The notes beneath the pieces are model-generated. The model did not search any database and had not been told where the DNA came from. It was given only the letters and a program-made list of their open reading frames with translations. DNA of 6,566 nucleotides. It comes from JADJEI01 sp035328465 (GTDB lineage: Bacteria > Bacteroidota > Ignavibacteria > Ignavibacteriales > Ignavibacteriaceae). This document shows positions 6,254 through 6,566 of this stretch, one piece after another (positions within the stretch are counted from its first letter, which is position 1; every line of letters begins with the position of its first letter). Made by a program: the position numbers and the translations under genes. The DNA lies in NCBI GenBank assembly GCA_035328465.1, contig DAOLIQ010000128.1:1-6566 (forward strand). Direction: 5' to 3'.

Positions 6254-6566
6254 ATGAAACTCTTTCTTGTTCGTTCGTTTCTTTTCTCTGCGGCAGTTTA
6301 TTGCTTTATTGCTGCAAGTTCTATAAACACAAACTCCTCTCACTTTGGAGATAACAACAGTGTACCCCCCCCCCCCCACATTCTTAAGTATGTAACGCCT
6401 TTTGGCACCGGTAACCATTCCGGTTCAGGCTGGACTAATGCTTACTCTTTTAATGATATGAAGGGCAAATTGGTTTCAAATACTACTTACTATCTTGTTG
6501 ATTCCACCTTCCTGGTTGATTCTTTAGTTATTACAAATCTTCATCATATCTCCTTTATTGGGAAAG
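6254..6566 (+). CDS. Secreted protein, probable parallel beta-helix, 3' end outside window; C13 tract in frame
   Basis: The start ATG follows GGAGG (6244-6248) by 5 bases. The frame is open for 104 codons to the window edge. Residues 1-22 are a signal peptide (MKL, Arg7, then hydrophobic FLFSAAVYCFIAAS). Residues ~23-37 are a Ser/Asn-rich spacer. Codons 38-41 and the first base of codon 42 form a run of 13 C residues, read as PPPPH. The mature part starts YVTPFGTGNHSGSGWTNAYS (46-65), then TTYYLVDSTF (77-86) and LVITNLHHISFIGK (91-104). The G-x-G...G-S-x-W-x-N-A-Y opening and the following short strands resemble the first coils of parallel beta-helix surface proteins. Substrate and function are unknown, and a T9SS sorting domain would be expected beyond the edge. 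The C tract may switch expression by slippage; alternatively its length may be a sequencing error, although the frame stays coherent on both sides at 13. Confidence 0.8.
   Translation, partial: MKLFLVRSFLFSAAVYCFIAASSINTNSSHFGDNNSVPPPPHILKYVTPFGTGNHSGSGWTNAYSFNDMKGKLVSNTTYYLVDSTFLVDSLVITNLHHISFIGK
6365..6377 (+). repeat. Homopolymeric C13 tract in coding sequence
   Basis: Thirteen consecutive C bases lie within codons 38-42 of the secreted-protein gene starting at 6254, in an otherwise AT-rich sequence. With 13 C the frame continues (CAC ATT CTT AAG TAT). With 12 it reads ACA TTC TTA AGT ATG TAA and stops. With 14 it reads CCA CAT TCT TAA and stops. Both off-frames end within six codons. This is the layout of a slipped-strand contingency locus. 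Confidence 0.9.

Noticed and set aside
6118..6354. Plus-strand open frame of 78 codons starting in the terminator
   Set aside because: It begins in the right arm of the terminator hairpin, spans the promoter and overlaps the signal-peptide region of the gene at 6254, which has a better ribosome site and coherent product.
1..6566. CRISPR array, tRNA, rRNA, insertion sequence or defence system
   Set aside because: No regularly spaced long repeats, no tRNA-like cloverleaf, no transposase or terminal inverted repeats, and no defence-type protein was seen on either strand.

Overview
The window reads as chromosomal DNA from an AT-rich, Gram-negative member of the Ignavibacteria / Chlorobi / Bacteroidetes assemblage, most likely Ignavibacteria. 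The main evidence is the secreted protein at 4464-6083. It ends in the sorting domain typical of that group (a motif of the form LEQNYPNPFNPST near residue 456, closing with GVYYYQLKAG and a KKM-LLR tail), which directs export by the type IX secretion system (T9SS). It also carries the 'TATTEENKVKLKW...NNSGFEVQRK' linker domain common in these genomes. No rRNA or marker gene is present, so this placement is an inference.

Layout: (1) 3-1061, plus strand: the 3' part of a cell-surface beta-propeller protein whose start lies outside the window. (2) 1062-1318: a gap between convergent genes. It holds a decayed fragment of a T9SS sorting domain in another frame, a heptamer repeat, and a hairpin that could terminate transcription from both sides. 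(3) 4179 down to 1319, minus strand: a two-gene operon, a class I (aspartate-type) aminotransferase followed by ATP-dependent phosphoenolpyruvate carboxykinase (pckA), joined by a 4-base ATGA overlap. (4) 4180-4463: AT-rich divergent intergenic region. (5) 4464-6083, plus strand: a secreted protein with a phytase-like beta-propeller, a linker domain and a T9SS sorting domain, followed by a strong intrinsic terminator. (6) 6131-6253: a well-formed sigma70-like promoter and a strong ribosome binding site. (7) 6254 to the window end: the 5' part of a secreted, probably beta-helix protein whose reading frame is interrupted by a run of 13 C residues.

The minus-strand pair forms a coherent metabolic unit: transamination of aspartate gives oxaloacetate, which PEPCK converts to phosphoenolpyruvate for gluconeogenesis. 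The three plus-strand genes are all surface or secreted proteins, each apparently an independent transcription unit.

The most notable signal is the C13 tract just after the signal peptide of the last gene. Loss or gain of one C brings a stop codon within a few codons, so the tract has the form of a phase-variation switch. A mis-called homopolymer remains possible. Second is the scar of a lost secreted gene at 1064-1252. No wholly new multi-gene system is visible.
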